DNA of 64,000 bases from Nocardioides silvaticus. Its GTDB lineage: Bacteria > Actinomycetota > Actinomycetes > Propionibacteriales > Nocardioidaceae. The DNA is taken from NCBI RefSeq assembly GCF_003160695.1, contig NZ_QGDD01000008.1:186001-250000 (forward strand), written 5' to 3'. Within the stretch, counting starts at the first letter, position 1; every line of letters begins with the position of its first letter. A model generated the notes under the pieces. It made no database searches and was not told the DNA's origin. It worked only from the letters and a program-made list of their open reading frames with translations. The translations under genes were made by a program, and so were the position numbers. This document shows positions 1 to 8,018 of the stretch, piece after piece.

Positions 1-25
1 TGCCCGCACCGTGCGTCCACCCAGC

Positions 26-907
26 ATGACCACGATGACCGAACCGCCCGTCACCGCCCCCTTCGTCCCTCCCGCCCGGGTGACGGCCCCGCCGCGCCTG
101 ACCGAGCGTTTCCCCGCCCTGTTCCCCGTCGCCGTGCGGGTCCACCGGGCACGACGCCGCTGGCAGTGGATCACCGGCGACCAGGAGTGGGCCCGCACCC
201 GCGAGCGTGACCCGCTGGCCGTGCGGGTCGAGAAGCACCGGTCGTTGCTCCTGCGCCAGCTCGGTGAGAGCGAGATGTGGCTGCAGCACAACAAGGTGAT
301 CAACCTGCGGCTGGCGAGCCGGCGCGTCGACGGGCTCCTCGTCCGCCCCGGCGAGATGTTCTCCTTCAACAAGGTCGTGGGCAGCTGCACCCGGCGGAAG
401 GGCTACGTGCCGGGCATGCGGCTGTCCAACGGCGAGGCCGTGCCCGGCGTGGGTGGCGGCGTCTGCCAGCTCGCGAACCTGCTGCACTGGATGTTCCTCC
501 ACTCGCCGCTGACGGTCGTGGAGCGGTCCGAGCACAGCTTCGACCCGTTCCCCGACAAGGACCGGGTGCTGCCGTGGGGCGTCGGGTGCTCGATCGCCTA
601 CAACTACGTCGACCTGGTCGTGCGCAACGACACCGCCACCACCTTCCAGCTGCTCGTCGAGGTCGGCGACCGGTACCTGGAGGGTGAGCTGCGGGCCGAC
701 AGCGAGCTGCCGCACTCCTACTCGGTGCACGCCCGCGACGAGCAGTTCCTCCAGCACGAGGGCAGGATCTTCCGCCGCAACGAGATCTGGCGGACCGTCA
801 TCGACCGCAGGACCGGCCGACAGCTCGGCGAGGAGCTCCTCAAGCGCAACTGCGCGTTGGTGAAGTACCAGCCCGAGGGCACGCAGGTCGTCGACGTGTC
901 CGACTGA
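26..907 (+). CDS. VanW family protein
   Basis: About 293 residues with a VanW-type domain, recognised from the stretch GEMFSFNKVVGSCTRRKGY and the following GVGGGVCQLANLLHW segment, which is the conserved core of the family. VanW proteins occur in some vancomycin-resistance clusters and widely in Gram-positive genomes, but their biochemical role is unknown. No signal peptide or membrane segment is visible, so it is probably cytoplasmic. Starts at GTG 11, ATG 26 and ATG 35 are all in frame and none has a good ribosome site; I took ATG 26. No van resistance genes lie nearby, so I infer no antibiotic role. The gene stands alone at the window edge and the upstream context is not visible. Confidence 0.75.
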   Translation: MTTMTEPPVTAPFVPPARVTAPPRLTERFPALFPVAVRVHRARRRWQWITGDQEWARTRERDPLAVRVEKHRSLLLRQLGESEMWLQHNKVINLRLASRRVDGLLVRPGEMFSFNKVVGSCTRRKGYVPGMRLSNGEAVPGVGGGVCQLANLLHWMFLHSPLTVVERSEHSFDPFPDKDRVLPWGVGCSIAYNYVDLVVRNDTATTFQLLVEVGDRYLEGELRADSELPHSYSVHARDEQFLQHEGRIFRRNEIWRTVIDRRTGRQLGEELLKRNCALVKYQPEGTQVVDVSD

Positions 908-1033
908 CCGATCCGCGCGGGGAGATAGTCATCTCGGGCCATGCAGGGCTGTCCGGCAGCGGGTCCCAGGACCCACGCTCCGAGAGGCAGGATCGCAGGC
1001 CTCACCTCGGGCAGATCGAAAGGAGCGGAGGCG

Positions 1034-1318
1034 ATGATGACTCTTCCGCAGCACGTCCCGGCCGCGTCCTCCCCGGTTCGCTACGAGGAGACGCAGGCGT
1101 TCGACAACTACGTCCTCGCGACCCGGATCGTGCACCGGGCCGAGACGCTGCTCGCCAACGCGGAGAACTGTCCCGACGCCGTCGCGCACATCGAGGCCGC
1201 GTTCGCGATCGCGCTCTCGGTCACGCCGGGAAGCACCTGGGCAGTGGTCCGGATCGCCCGCCAGCACCTCGACGACGCCAAGGACATCCTCGACGCCCGC
1301 GGCTACGGCCTGGGCTGA
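1034..1318 (+). CDS. Small hypothetical protein, 94 aa
   Basis: I do not recognise this protein. A purine-rich ribosome site (AAAGGAGCGGAGG) ends a few bases before the tandem ATGATG at 1034, so I prefer this start over an upstream in-frame ATG at 941. The product is mostly predicted helix, with alternating charged and alanine-rich stretches, and has no signal peptide, membrane segment or cysteine motif. It is separated by about 125 bp from the VanW-like gene and converges on the amidohydrolase gene. Codon use looks like that of its neighbours, and together with the ribosome site this supports a real gene. Confidence 0.6.
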   Translation: MMTLPQHVPAASSPVRYEETQAFDNYVLATRIVHRAETLLANAENCPDAVAHIEAAFAIALSVTPGSTWAVVRIARQHLDDAKDILDARGYGLG

Positions 1319-1345
1319 GCCGGCCTGGCCGCACCTGATCGCTGC

Positions 1346-2422
1346 CTAGACGAACGACCGGCCGCGCAGCACGACGTACGACGGGCGCGCGAGGACGCTG
1401 AGGTCCTCGACCGGGTTCCCCGGGTAGACCACGAAGTCCGCCGGATCGCCCTCGTCCAGCCCCGCGTTCCAGCCCAGCCAGGCGCGGGCCCGCCACGAGG
1501 CGGCGCCCAGCACGTGCTCGGCCGGGATCCCCATGTCGGCCATCGCGATGATCTCCTCGTGCAGGACCCCGTGGCGGGTGCTGCCGCCGCCGTCGCTGCC
1601 GACGTAGAGGTCGACCCCGGCCTCGTAGGCCGCCATGAGCACGTCGCGCCGGCTCCTGTGGAGGGCATCCATCCGCGTGGCGTACGCCGGGAACTTGTCG
1701 GCCGCCGCGGCGACGTACTCGGGGAACTTGTCGGTCTGCAGCACCGTCGGAACCAGGGCGACGCCGCTCGCGACCATCTGCTCGATGTGGTGCTCCTGGA
1801 GCCCGGTGCCGTGCTCGATGCAGTCGATGCCCGCGTCGAGCAGCGGTGACAGCGACTCGGGGCCGAAGCAGTGCGCCGTCACCCGCGCCCCGAGCGCGTG
1901 CGCCGTGCCGATCGCTCCCGCCACCGCGTCGGCGGGGAAGGACGGTGCGAGGTCGCCCTCGTCCCTGGAGATCCAGTCGCCGACCAGCTTCACCCACCCG
2001 TCGCCAGCGCGGGCCTGCTCGGCGACGGTGCCGACGAGCGCCTCCGGCTCCACCTCGACGCCGTAGTTCCTGATGTAGCGGCGGGTCCGCGCGACGTGCC
2101 GTCCGGCGCGGATCAGCCGGGGCAGGTCGTCGCGGTCGTGGACCCAGCGGGTGTCGGCGGGCGACCCACAGTCGCGCAGCAGCAGGACCCCGTTGTCGCG
2201 GTCGGCCACCGCCTGCCGCTCGGTCTCCTCGTCGTCGACCGCTCCCCCGTCCTCGAGGCCGAGGTGGTTGTGGGCGTCGACGAGCCCCGGCACGATCCAG
2301 CCCTCCGCCGCGGTGTCCGCCCCGGCCTGGGGCTCGTAGGTCACCTTGCCGTCCACCACGTACAGGTCACGCACGTCGCCATCGGGAAGGACCGGACCGG
2401 AGAAGCGCAGCACTGAGGTCAC
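1346..2422 (-). CDS. Amidohydrolase, imidazolonepropionase-like
   Basis: A 358-residue metal-dependent hydrolase of the amidohydrolase superfamily. Visible metal-site motifs, in order, are DAHNHLG (the HxH motif after strand 1), a lysine in WVKLVGDW that could be the carbamylated bridging ligand, TAHCFG, IEHGTGL and VGSDGG (the strand-8 aspartate). This layout matches the imidazolonepropionase/prolidase-like amidohydrolases that act on cyclic amides or dipeptides. The substrate cannot be told from sequence. The gene is single, on the minus strand, and diverges from the broken permease gene about 57 bp away. Histidine-utilisation genes are absent from the window, so a role in that pathway is not supported. 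Confidence 0.8.
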   Translation of the reverse strand: MTSVLRFSGPVLPDGDVRDLYVVDGKVTYEPQAGADTAAEGWIVPGLVDAHNHLGLEDGGAVDDEETERQAVADRDNGVLLLRDCGSPADTRWVHDRDDLPRLIRAGRHVARTRRYIRNYGVEVEPEALVGTVAEQARAGDGWVKLVGDWISRDEGDLAPSFPADAVAGAIGTAHALGARVTAHCFGPESLSPLLDAGIDCIEHGTGLQEHHIEQMVASGVALVPTVLQTDKFPEYVAAAADKFPAYATRMDALHRSRRDVLMAAYEAGVDLYVGSDGGGSTRHGVLHEEIIAMADMGIPAEHVLGAASWRARAWLGWNAGLDEGDPADFVVYPGNPVEDLSVLARPSYVVLRGRSFV

Positions 2423-2479
2423 GTCCCGAACCTACCGATCCGCGGTCTGCCGCTGGACCGCGCCGGTCCCCTACGGTGA

Positions 2480-3892
2480 GTGCAGCCGCCGGTGACCGTG
2501 ACCGGCCCGACATCGGAGTCGCTCGTGGAGATTCTGCACTCGGCCATCGCCATCCTGGCCGCCATCGTCCTCATCATCAGGTTCAAGGTCGACCCGGTGA
2601 TCTCGCTGCTGATCGCCTGCGTCTACCTCGGTCTGGCCACCGGGCTCGGCGCCGAGGGGACGGTCGGGGAGATCACCGGAGGGTTCGGCGAGATCATGGC
2701 CGAGGTCGGCCTGCTGATCGGTTTCGGCGTGCTGATCGGAGCGCTGCTGCACTCGATGGGGACGTTCCGGGACCTCGTCGACATTCTCGCCCGCCGCGTC
2801 GGGCGGCGCCTGCCCTACGCGATGGCGGGGACGCTCTCGACGATCTTCCCCTCCATCTACGTCGACGTCCAGGTCGTCCTGGCCGCGCCGATGGCGAAGG
2901 AGTCCGCACCCGCGGTCGACCGTCGGCACGGCCTGCCGTGGCTGGCAGGAGCGATGGCCATCGGCATCTTCTCCGGCTACGTCTTCGTGGTGCCCGGCCT
3001 GGCTGCGGTGGCGATCGCCGGCCTGATGGACGTGCCGTTGGGCACCTACCTGCTCTACGGGCTGCCGATCGGCCTGGTCACCGCGTTGGTGACCACGTTC
3101 TTGTTCCGCCTGCTGCTCGGCCGGGGGTTCTGGGACGACGAGACGGACCTCGACCCCGACGTCGTCGTGGAGTAGGGACGCGTCCACGACGAGACCGAGG
3201 ACGTCCCCACCGCCGAGCGCGCGGCGCAGCTGCCCCTCGTCGTACGTCTGCTCCCGATCCTCGTGCCGCTCGTCCTCATCGCCACCGGCGCGATCCTCGA
3301 CGTGGCGGAGGCCTCCAACGACGCGTCGACCTTCCTCGGCGACGCCAACATCGCGCTCTTCCTGGGCCTGCTGATCGCCTTCGGCATGGTCCGGTCGTCG
3401 TTGGGCGGCGACGGGGTGGGCAGTGTCCTCCGGTCCGGGTTCCACACCACCGGAGAGATCCTGCTGGTCACCGGCGTGGGTGGTTCCCTCGGCGCCGTCA
3501 TCGCCGCCAGCGGCATGGACGCCACGCTCGCCGACCTGTTCTCGGCGGACGACAGTGCCCCGGTGATCGTCAGCATCCTGCTCGCCTGGTGCATCGCCGC
3601 GGTGCTGCACTTCGCGATCGGCTCGGTGTCGGTGGGAGCCATCACGGCCGCCGGGATCATCGCGCCCATCGCCGGCTCACTGAGCGTCGACCCGGTCGTC
3701 ATCGCCCTCGCCATCGCCTCGGGCGCGATGTTCGCCCTCCACGTCAACAGCAACTTCTTCTGGATGTTCAGCACCCTGCTCGACCTCTCCACCAAGGGCA
3801 GCCTGAAGACGCTGACGTTGGCCACGTCGCTCGGCGCGGTCGTCTCCCTCCCCTTGGTGCTCGTCGCCAGCCTGGTCGCGGCCGCGTTGTAG
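2480..3892 (+). pseudogene. GntP-type gluconate/organic acid permease with in-frame TAG
   Basis: One reading frame of 470 codons encodes a GntP/gluconate-proton symporter type membrane protein, but TAG at 3173-3175 interrupts it at codon 232. The first part (231 residues) holds about six hydrophobic segments and ends in the acidic loop DDETDLDPDVVVE. The second part (about 3176-3892) stays in the same frame and holds the remaining segments, including LLAWCIAAVLHFAIGS and MFALHVNSNFFWMF, typical of the family C-terminal half. Together they match the usual family length of about 440-470. Both halves look well conserved, so the stop seems recent. I call it a pseudogene; a sequencing error or a split two-chain protein are alternatives. 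The second half could initiate at ATG/GTG codons near 3263. The first start is a GTG with no clear ribosome site. Confidence 0.75.
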
Positions 3893-3904
3893 CCCGCGGC
3901 GCCG

Positions 3905-5143
3905 TCAGGGTCGTCGGTGGAAGCGGATGTCGCCGTTGGGGAGGTGTTCGGTGGTGTGGGTGGGGTCGTGGGCGCGGTGGTGGTGCCAGGAGCAGAGGAG
4001 GGCGCCGTGGTGGAGGTCGGTGTTGCCGCCTCGCGACCAGGGGTTGAGGTGGTGGGCTTCGCACCAGCCGGCGGGGATGGTGCAGCCCTCGGCTCGGCAG
4101 TGCTGGTCGCGCCAGCGCATGGCTTTGCGTTGGGCGGGTGAGAACAGTCGGCGGGTGCGGCCGAGGTCGAGGACCTCGCTCTTGCCGCCGAGGACGACGG
4201 GGATGATGTTCGCGGTGCACGCCAACCGGCGGACCGCAGCGGCGGAGAGGGGTTCGCCGGCGACCACGGTGCCGGTGCCCAGCTCGTCGCGCAGGGACTC
4301 CAACGGGATGGTGACCAGCAGGGTGGTGGTGTCACCGCCGTGGGCCGGGAGGTTGTTGGGGTCGAGGTGCTCCAGGAGGGCGCAGAAGGCGTGGCCGAGG
4401 CGGCGGGGGTAGGGGATGCGGTCCTCCTCCCCACCCGCAGCGTGTTCTGCTTTGCGGGGTGAGGTGAAGGCGTCGAGGTAGGTGCGCAGACGGTGGGCGT
4501 CGAGGTCGGGCAGCAGGCCGGTGAGTCGGGTGGTGCCGTCCCCGATCGGTTTGAGCACCAGGCGGCACTTCTCCCGTGCCCGGCGCTCTTCGTCCTCGAG
4601 GCGTTTGGCTTCCTCGGCCTCGGCGATGTCGGGGGCCACGATTTCCAGGATCCGCCGACCGAGCCTGCGGAGGTCGCGGGGACGGAAGTCCTTGCAGTAG
4701 TCGACCAGCTGCTGCTCTGCCTTCGCGACGAGCTCGGGGTCGAGGTCCTTGGGCAACGCATCGAGCGCGTGCACGACGACTTGTGCTTGGTCTGTGGACA
4801 CGGATCCGTCGGCCATGCCGGCGGCGACCTTCGCCCACCTGCGGTCCAGTGCCTCAGCAAGGCGGGCGTCGGCACGACCGTGGTTGAAGTCGGTCAGGGT
4901 CAGGGTGGAGAGCCAGGCGCCGAGGTCGCGGGCACCGGACCGCGACGCGGTGTCCTGGGCTGCTGCCACCACCCGTAGCCGTGCCTCGGCCACGATCGCT
5001 TCGAGCTCGGCGAGCTCGCGGACCGCTGCTTCCTGGTCGGCCGGGGACATGAACACCGGCTGGACGTCGCGGACGTCCTTGAACGCGGCCTTCGCGGTCG
5101 CGGCGGCAGCACGGATCGGGTGAAGGGCGGTGTGCTCGCTCAT
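3905..5143 (-). CDS. DUF222 / HNH endonuclease domain protein (13E12 type)
   Basis: A 412-residue protein with a long helical DUF222 region (about residues 30-320) followed by a C-terminal HNH nuclease motif: a cysteine pair context in RDQHCRAEGC, then EAHHLNPWSRGG and LCSWHHHRAHD. This is the actinobacterial 13E12-repeat family, which is present in many copies per genome in mycobacteria and Nocardioides and is often thought to be mobile. Its activity is not established for most members. The gene ends 12 bp from the permease remnant and begins beside the repeat array at 5321-5775, which fits the idea that both belong to a mobile or recombination-prone patch. The start ATG 5143 is the first in frame. 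Confidence 0.85.
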   Translation of the reverse strand: MSEHTALHPIRAAAATAKAAFKDVRDVQPVFMSPADQEAAVRELAELEAIVAEARLRVVAAAQDTASRSGARDLGAWLSTLTLTDFNHGRADARLAEALDRRWAKVAAGMADGSVSTDQAQVVVHALDALPKDLDPELVAKAEQQLVDYCKDFRPRDLRRLGRRILEIVAPDIAEAEEAKRLEDEERRAREKCRLVLKPIGDGTTRLTGLLPDLDAHRLRTYLDAFTSPRKAEHAAGGEEDRIPYPRRLGHAFCALLEHLDPNNLPAHGGDTTTLLVTIPLESLRDELGTGTVVAGEPLSAAAVRRLACTANIIPVVLGGKSEVLDLGRTRRLFSPAQRKAMRWRDQHCRAEGCTIPAGWCEAHHLNPWSRGGNTDLHHGALLCSWHHHRAHDPTHTTEHLPNGDIRFHRRP

Positions 5144-5794
5144 CCGGACTCCCAGGCTGCTACGGGTCCGGTGGCCTGGTGCCGGGGTGTCCTAGATCTG
5201 AGTCTCGTGGACGGCTGGTCGAGGGGTTCGACGTACGTCGATCGTACACCAGTTCGACTCAAGATGGAAGGGTCGAACGCGGGGAATTGCCCGAAAGTAC
5301 GGCGGTTTCTTGGCTTGCGGGGTCTCGATACGTCCTCGCGCAGAGCGCTCGGACTACTCGACCACCGACCGGCAGCCCGGCGGCGGCGCGCAACCACCCG
5401 CCCCTCCCCTCCGTCCAAAGCCCTTTCGGTCGCCACCACCCGCAGCCGCAAGGCCGCGGGCATCGCGCCGCGTCTCGATACGGCCTCGCGCCAAAGCGCT
5501 CGGCCTACTCGACGACCAAGGGCCGCGGCCCGTCAGTCGGCGGCGGCGCGCAACCACTCGCCCCCTCCCCTCCGTCCAAAGCCCTTTCGGTCACCACCAG
5601 CCACAGCCGCAAGGCCGCGGGCATCGCACGGCGTCTCGATACGGCCTCGCGCCAGAGCGCTCGTCCTACTCGACGACCGAGGGGCGCCAGAGCGCTCGGC
5701 CTACTCGACGACCGAAGGGCGCCAGAGCGCTCGGCCTACTCGACGACCGGAAGGCTCGGCCTGCTCGACGACCGACAAGCAGGGGTGCGGAGGG
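5144..5794. repeat. Non-coding palindromic repeat array
   Basis: This 650-bp gap holds no convincing gene. It contains three copies of a palindromic element (5321-5367, 5471-5518, 5632-5680) of the form GGTCTCGATACG - CCTCGCGC - AGAGCGCTCGG - CTACTCGACNACCG. The outer arms are inverted (GGTCtCGA against TCGacGACC) and the centre is itself nearly palindromic. Between copies lies a conserved block of about 90 bp starting CGGCGGCGCGCAACCAC (5381 and 5541), so roughly 160 bp is tandemly duplicated. From 5649 the right half is repeated with an exact 35-bp step (5649, 5684, 5719). Long open frames on both strands are an effect of composition. The region separates the HNH gene from the glycosidase 3' end and may also act as a terminator. 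Confidence 0.85.
5649..5753 (+). repeat. Three 35-bp tandem units
   Basis: Three head-to-tail copies begin GCGCCAGAGCGCTCG at 5649, 5684 and 5719, each ending CTACTCGACGACCG plus a short purine spacer. A fourth, degenerate copy lacking the first half follows to about 5775. They are the right half of the palindromic element, so the expansion looks like slippage or unequal exchange within the parent repeat. Confidence 0.85.
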
Positions 5795-7855
5795 CTAGCG
5801 CCCTCGCTTCTTCGGGGTGAGCCCGAAGCCGTAGGGGTAGAGCGGGTCGTAGTCCTCGTCGCCGATGTTGATGGGCTGCTGGTCGACGGAGCGGGGCCAG
5901 GTGACGGGGAGCTTCCCGGTGAACTGCTTGCGCCCGAACAGCACGTCGGCGACGCCGTCGCCCTCGCTGCCGGGGAGCCAGGAGGCGACCAGGCTGTCGA
6001 TCTGGCTGAGCAGGTCGGCGGGGATCTCCATCGGGCGGCCGGAGACGACGAGGACCGTGCAGGAACGGGCCTGGGCGCAGACCGTCTCCACGGCGGCGCG
6101 GTCGGCGTCGGAGAGCTGCATGGTCTTCGGCGGGCGCGGTACGCCGTTGTCACCGGGGTCCCAGGCCCACTGCGGGCCGCCGACGTCGCCGAAGCCCTCG
6201 GCGTACGGCGTCTCGCCCACCACGACGATGCCGTCCGCCTTGCGCGGCACCGGCGCGGACGCGTCCTCGGAGAAGACGACCTGCCCCTTCGTGGCGTCCT
6301 CGATGCCGTCGAGGATGGTGGAGCCGGGGAAGACGTTGGTGGAGCCGCCCTGCCAGGTCAGCGTCCAGCCGCCGGCCTGGTTGCCCATGCTGTCGGCGTT
6401 GCTGCCGGCCACGTAGACCCTCGCCCTCGGGGACAGCGGCAGTGTGCGGTGCTTGTTGCGGAGCAGCACCTGCGACTCGGCCACCGCCTGGCGTGCGACC
6501 TTGCGGTGCTGCTTGCTGCCGACCTCGTCGAGATGGGTGCGGTCGGTGTAGGGGTTCTCGAACAGGCCGAGCTCGAACTTGGCCGTGAGGATCCGCGAGA
6601 CGGCGTCGTCGATCCGGCTCATCGGCACGACCTCGTCCTCGACGAGCTGGATGAGCGTCTCGATGAGCTGCGGGTAGCCGACGGCGTCGCCGGAGAACGG
6701 CTCCATGAACATGTCGACGCCGGCGTTGACGGAGGCGGCGACCTGGGTGGCGTAGTCGCCCGGGATCTGGTGGATCGCCCGCCAGTCCGAGATCACGAAC
6801 CCCTCGAAGCCGAGCTCGTCCTTGAGCACGCCATTGATCAGGTAGTCGTGGGCGTGCATCTTCAGCGGGTTGCCGAGGCCGTCGGTGGTCCAGTCGACGC
6901 TCGAGAAGGACGGCATGACCGTGCCGACGTCGTGCTTCTCGACGGCAGGGACGTACGGCGACAGGGCCAGCCGCCGGAAGTCGCGACGCGACACCTCGGT
7001 GATGCCCTGGTCGATCGTGTAGTCGCCCTCGCCGGTGCCGAAGCTGGTGAGCCCGTCGCCCGCGTAGTGCTTGGCCGTCGCCAGCACCCGGTCGGGCTCG
7101 GCGAGGTCGCGGCCGTCGGGACGGCCCTGCATGCCGACGATGATCGCGGACATCCTCGCGGCCAGCTCCGGGTCCTCGCCGAAGGACTCGTAGGTGCGGC
7201 CCCAGCGGTCGTCGCGCGCCACGCAGACGCAGGGTGCGAAGTTCCACTGCGGGCCGGTCGCGCGGGTCTCCTCGGCCGTGATGTGCCCGATCTCCTTCAC
7301 CAGACGCACGTTGCGCGTCGCACCGAGACCGATGTTGTGCGGGAAGACCGTTGCGCCGTTGAGGTTGGCGTGACCGTGGACCGAGTCGACGCCGTACAGC
7401 AGCGGGATGCCGAGGCGCGTGGACAGCGCCTGCTCCTGCAGGCTGTCGACCATGTCGGCCCAACCCGCCGGCGAGTTGTCCTCCGGGACCGAGCCGCCGC
7501 CCGACAGCACGCTGCCGAGGAACAGGTCGGCGACCTGGGTCGGGTCACCGGCGACGTCCCCACGCTCGGCCTGCGCCATCTGCCCGACCTTCTCGGCCAG
7601 CGTCATCCGGGCCAGCAGGTCGGCGACCCGCTCCTCGACGGGCAGCGAGGCGTCCTTGTACGCCGGCGTGGGACGCGCGGTGGCGACCGGGGTGCCGGAG
7701 GAGGTGGGTGCCGTCACCAGGCTCGCGACCAGGGTCAGGGCCACGGCGAGCCCGAGTGGCCGGAGCCGGAGAAGACGGATCCGGAGAGGACGGGGCCGGA
7801 CGCCCCGTCGGCCGGGCCACCGGGTGGTGGCGGGATCGAAGGTACCGAGGGACAT
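5795..7855 (-). CDS. Secreted glycoside hydrolase family 3 (beta-glucosidase type)
   Basis: A 686-residue enzyme expected to remove terminal beta-linked sugars from oligosaccharides. Residues 1-60 contain a basic region followed by a hydrophobic segment (LGLAVALTLVASLVTAP), indicating export. The catalytic domain shows the family pattern: GRTYESFGEDPE (substrate loop), TAKHYAGDG with the conserved KH at 262-263, and GFEGFVISDW with the catalytic nucleophile Asp at about 357. The C-terminal (alpha/beta)6-sandwich domain follows (RKVARQAVAESQVLLRN onward). The start ATG 7855 has GGAGAC upstream. The gene diverges from a ROK regulator, which is a common arrangement for sugar-controlled glycosidases. 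The 3' end runs into the repeat array. The natural substrate cannot be inferred. Confidence 0.9.
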   Translation of the reverse strand: MSLGTFDPATTRWPGRRGVRPRPLRIRLLRLRPLGLAVALTLVASLVTAPTSSGTPVATARPTPAYKDASLPVEERVADLLARMTLAEKVGQMAQAERGDVAGDPTQVADLFLGSVLSGGGSVPEDNSPAGWADMVDSLQEQALSTRLGIPLLYGVDSVHGHANLNGATVFPHNIGLGATRNVRLVKEIGHITAEETRATGPQWNFAPCVCVARDDRWGRTYESFGEDPELAARMSAIIVGMQGRPDGRDLAEPDRVLATAKHYAGDGLTSFGTGEGDYTIDQGITEVSRRDFRRLALSPYVPAVEKHDVGTVMPSFSSVDWTTDGLGNPLKMHAHDYLINGVLKDELGFEGFVISDWRAIHQIPGDYATQVAASVNAGVDMFMEPFSGDAVGYPQLIETLIQLVEDEVVPMSRIDDAVSRILTAKFELGLFENPYTDRTHLDEVGSKQHRKVARQAVAESQVLLRNKHRTLPLSPRARVYVAGSNADSMGNQAGGWTLTWQGGSTNVFPGSTILDGIEDATKGQVVFSEDASAPVPRKADGIVVVGETPYAEGFGDVGGPQWAWDPGDNGVPRPPKTMQLSDADRAAVETVCAQARSCTVLVVSGRPMEIPADLLSQIDSLVASWLPGSEGDGVADVLFGRKQFTGKLPVTWPRSVDQQPINIGDEDYDPLYPYGFGLTPKKRGR

Positions 7856-7920
7856 CGTCGTCTCCTTGCCCGAGCGGAGAGTGCGGCGGTGATTGCGCCG
7901 CCGGCGGGTTCGCCGTCGTC

Positions 7921-7950
7921 AACGTAGGAATCGGCTTTTGTCCGCGTCAA
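7921..7950 (-). promoter_or_regulatory. Putative promoter of the family-3 glycosidase gene
   Basis: Read on the minus strand there is TTGACG (7945-7950), an 18-bp spacer and TACGTT (7921-7926), a good match to a housekeeping actinobacterial promoter. It leaves a leader of roughly 60 bases before ATG 7855 that contains the ribosome site. Not tested. Confidence 0.5.
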
Positions 7951-7982
7951 TGCCGAAAGAACGCGTAGACCACAGTTTTTTG

Positions 7983-8011
7983 TTCACTTCCCGACAGAAG
8001 GGACGTAGGGT
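7983..8011 (+). promoter_or_regulatory. Putative leaderless promoter of the ROK gene
   Basis: TTCACT (7983-7988), 17 bp, TAGGGT (8006-8011), with the ATG of the ROK gene only 7 bases further at 8019. Transcription would then begin at or next to the start codon. The short gap to the glycosidase promoter would let one bound regulator affect both. Confidence 0.45.
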
Positions 8012-8018
8012 CACCGGC

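Noticed and set aside
11..907. Vancomycin resistance locus
   Set aside because: A lone VanW-like gene without vanHAX; the ddl at 38411 has normal D-Ala features and is far away.
2480..3892. TAG read as a special amino acid (selenocysteine or pyrrolysine)
   Set aside because: Selenocysteine uses TGA, and pyrrolysine is not expected in this phylum; no supporting genes are present.
5649..5753. 35-bp repeats considered as a CRISPR array
   Set aside because: There are no unique spacers; the units are head to tail and belong to the palindromic element. No cas genes are near.
5120..7927. Open frame of 935 codons on the + strand
   Set aside because: It runs antisense to the glycosidase and through the repeats; GC-rich codon bias creates such open frames. 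No domain is recognisable and it starts inside the HNH gene region.
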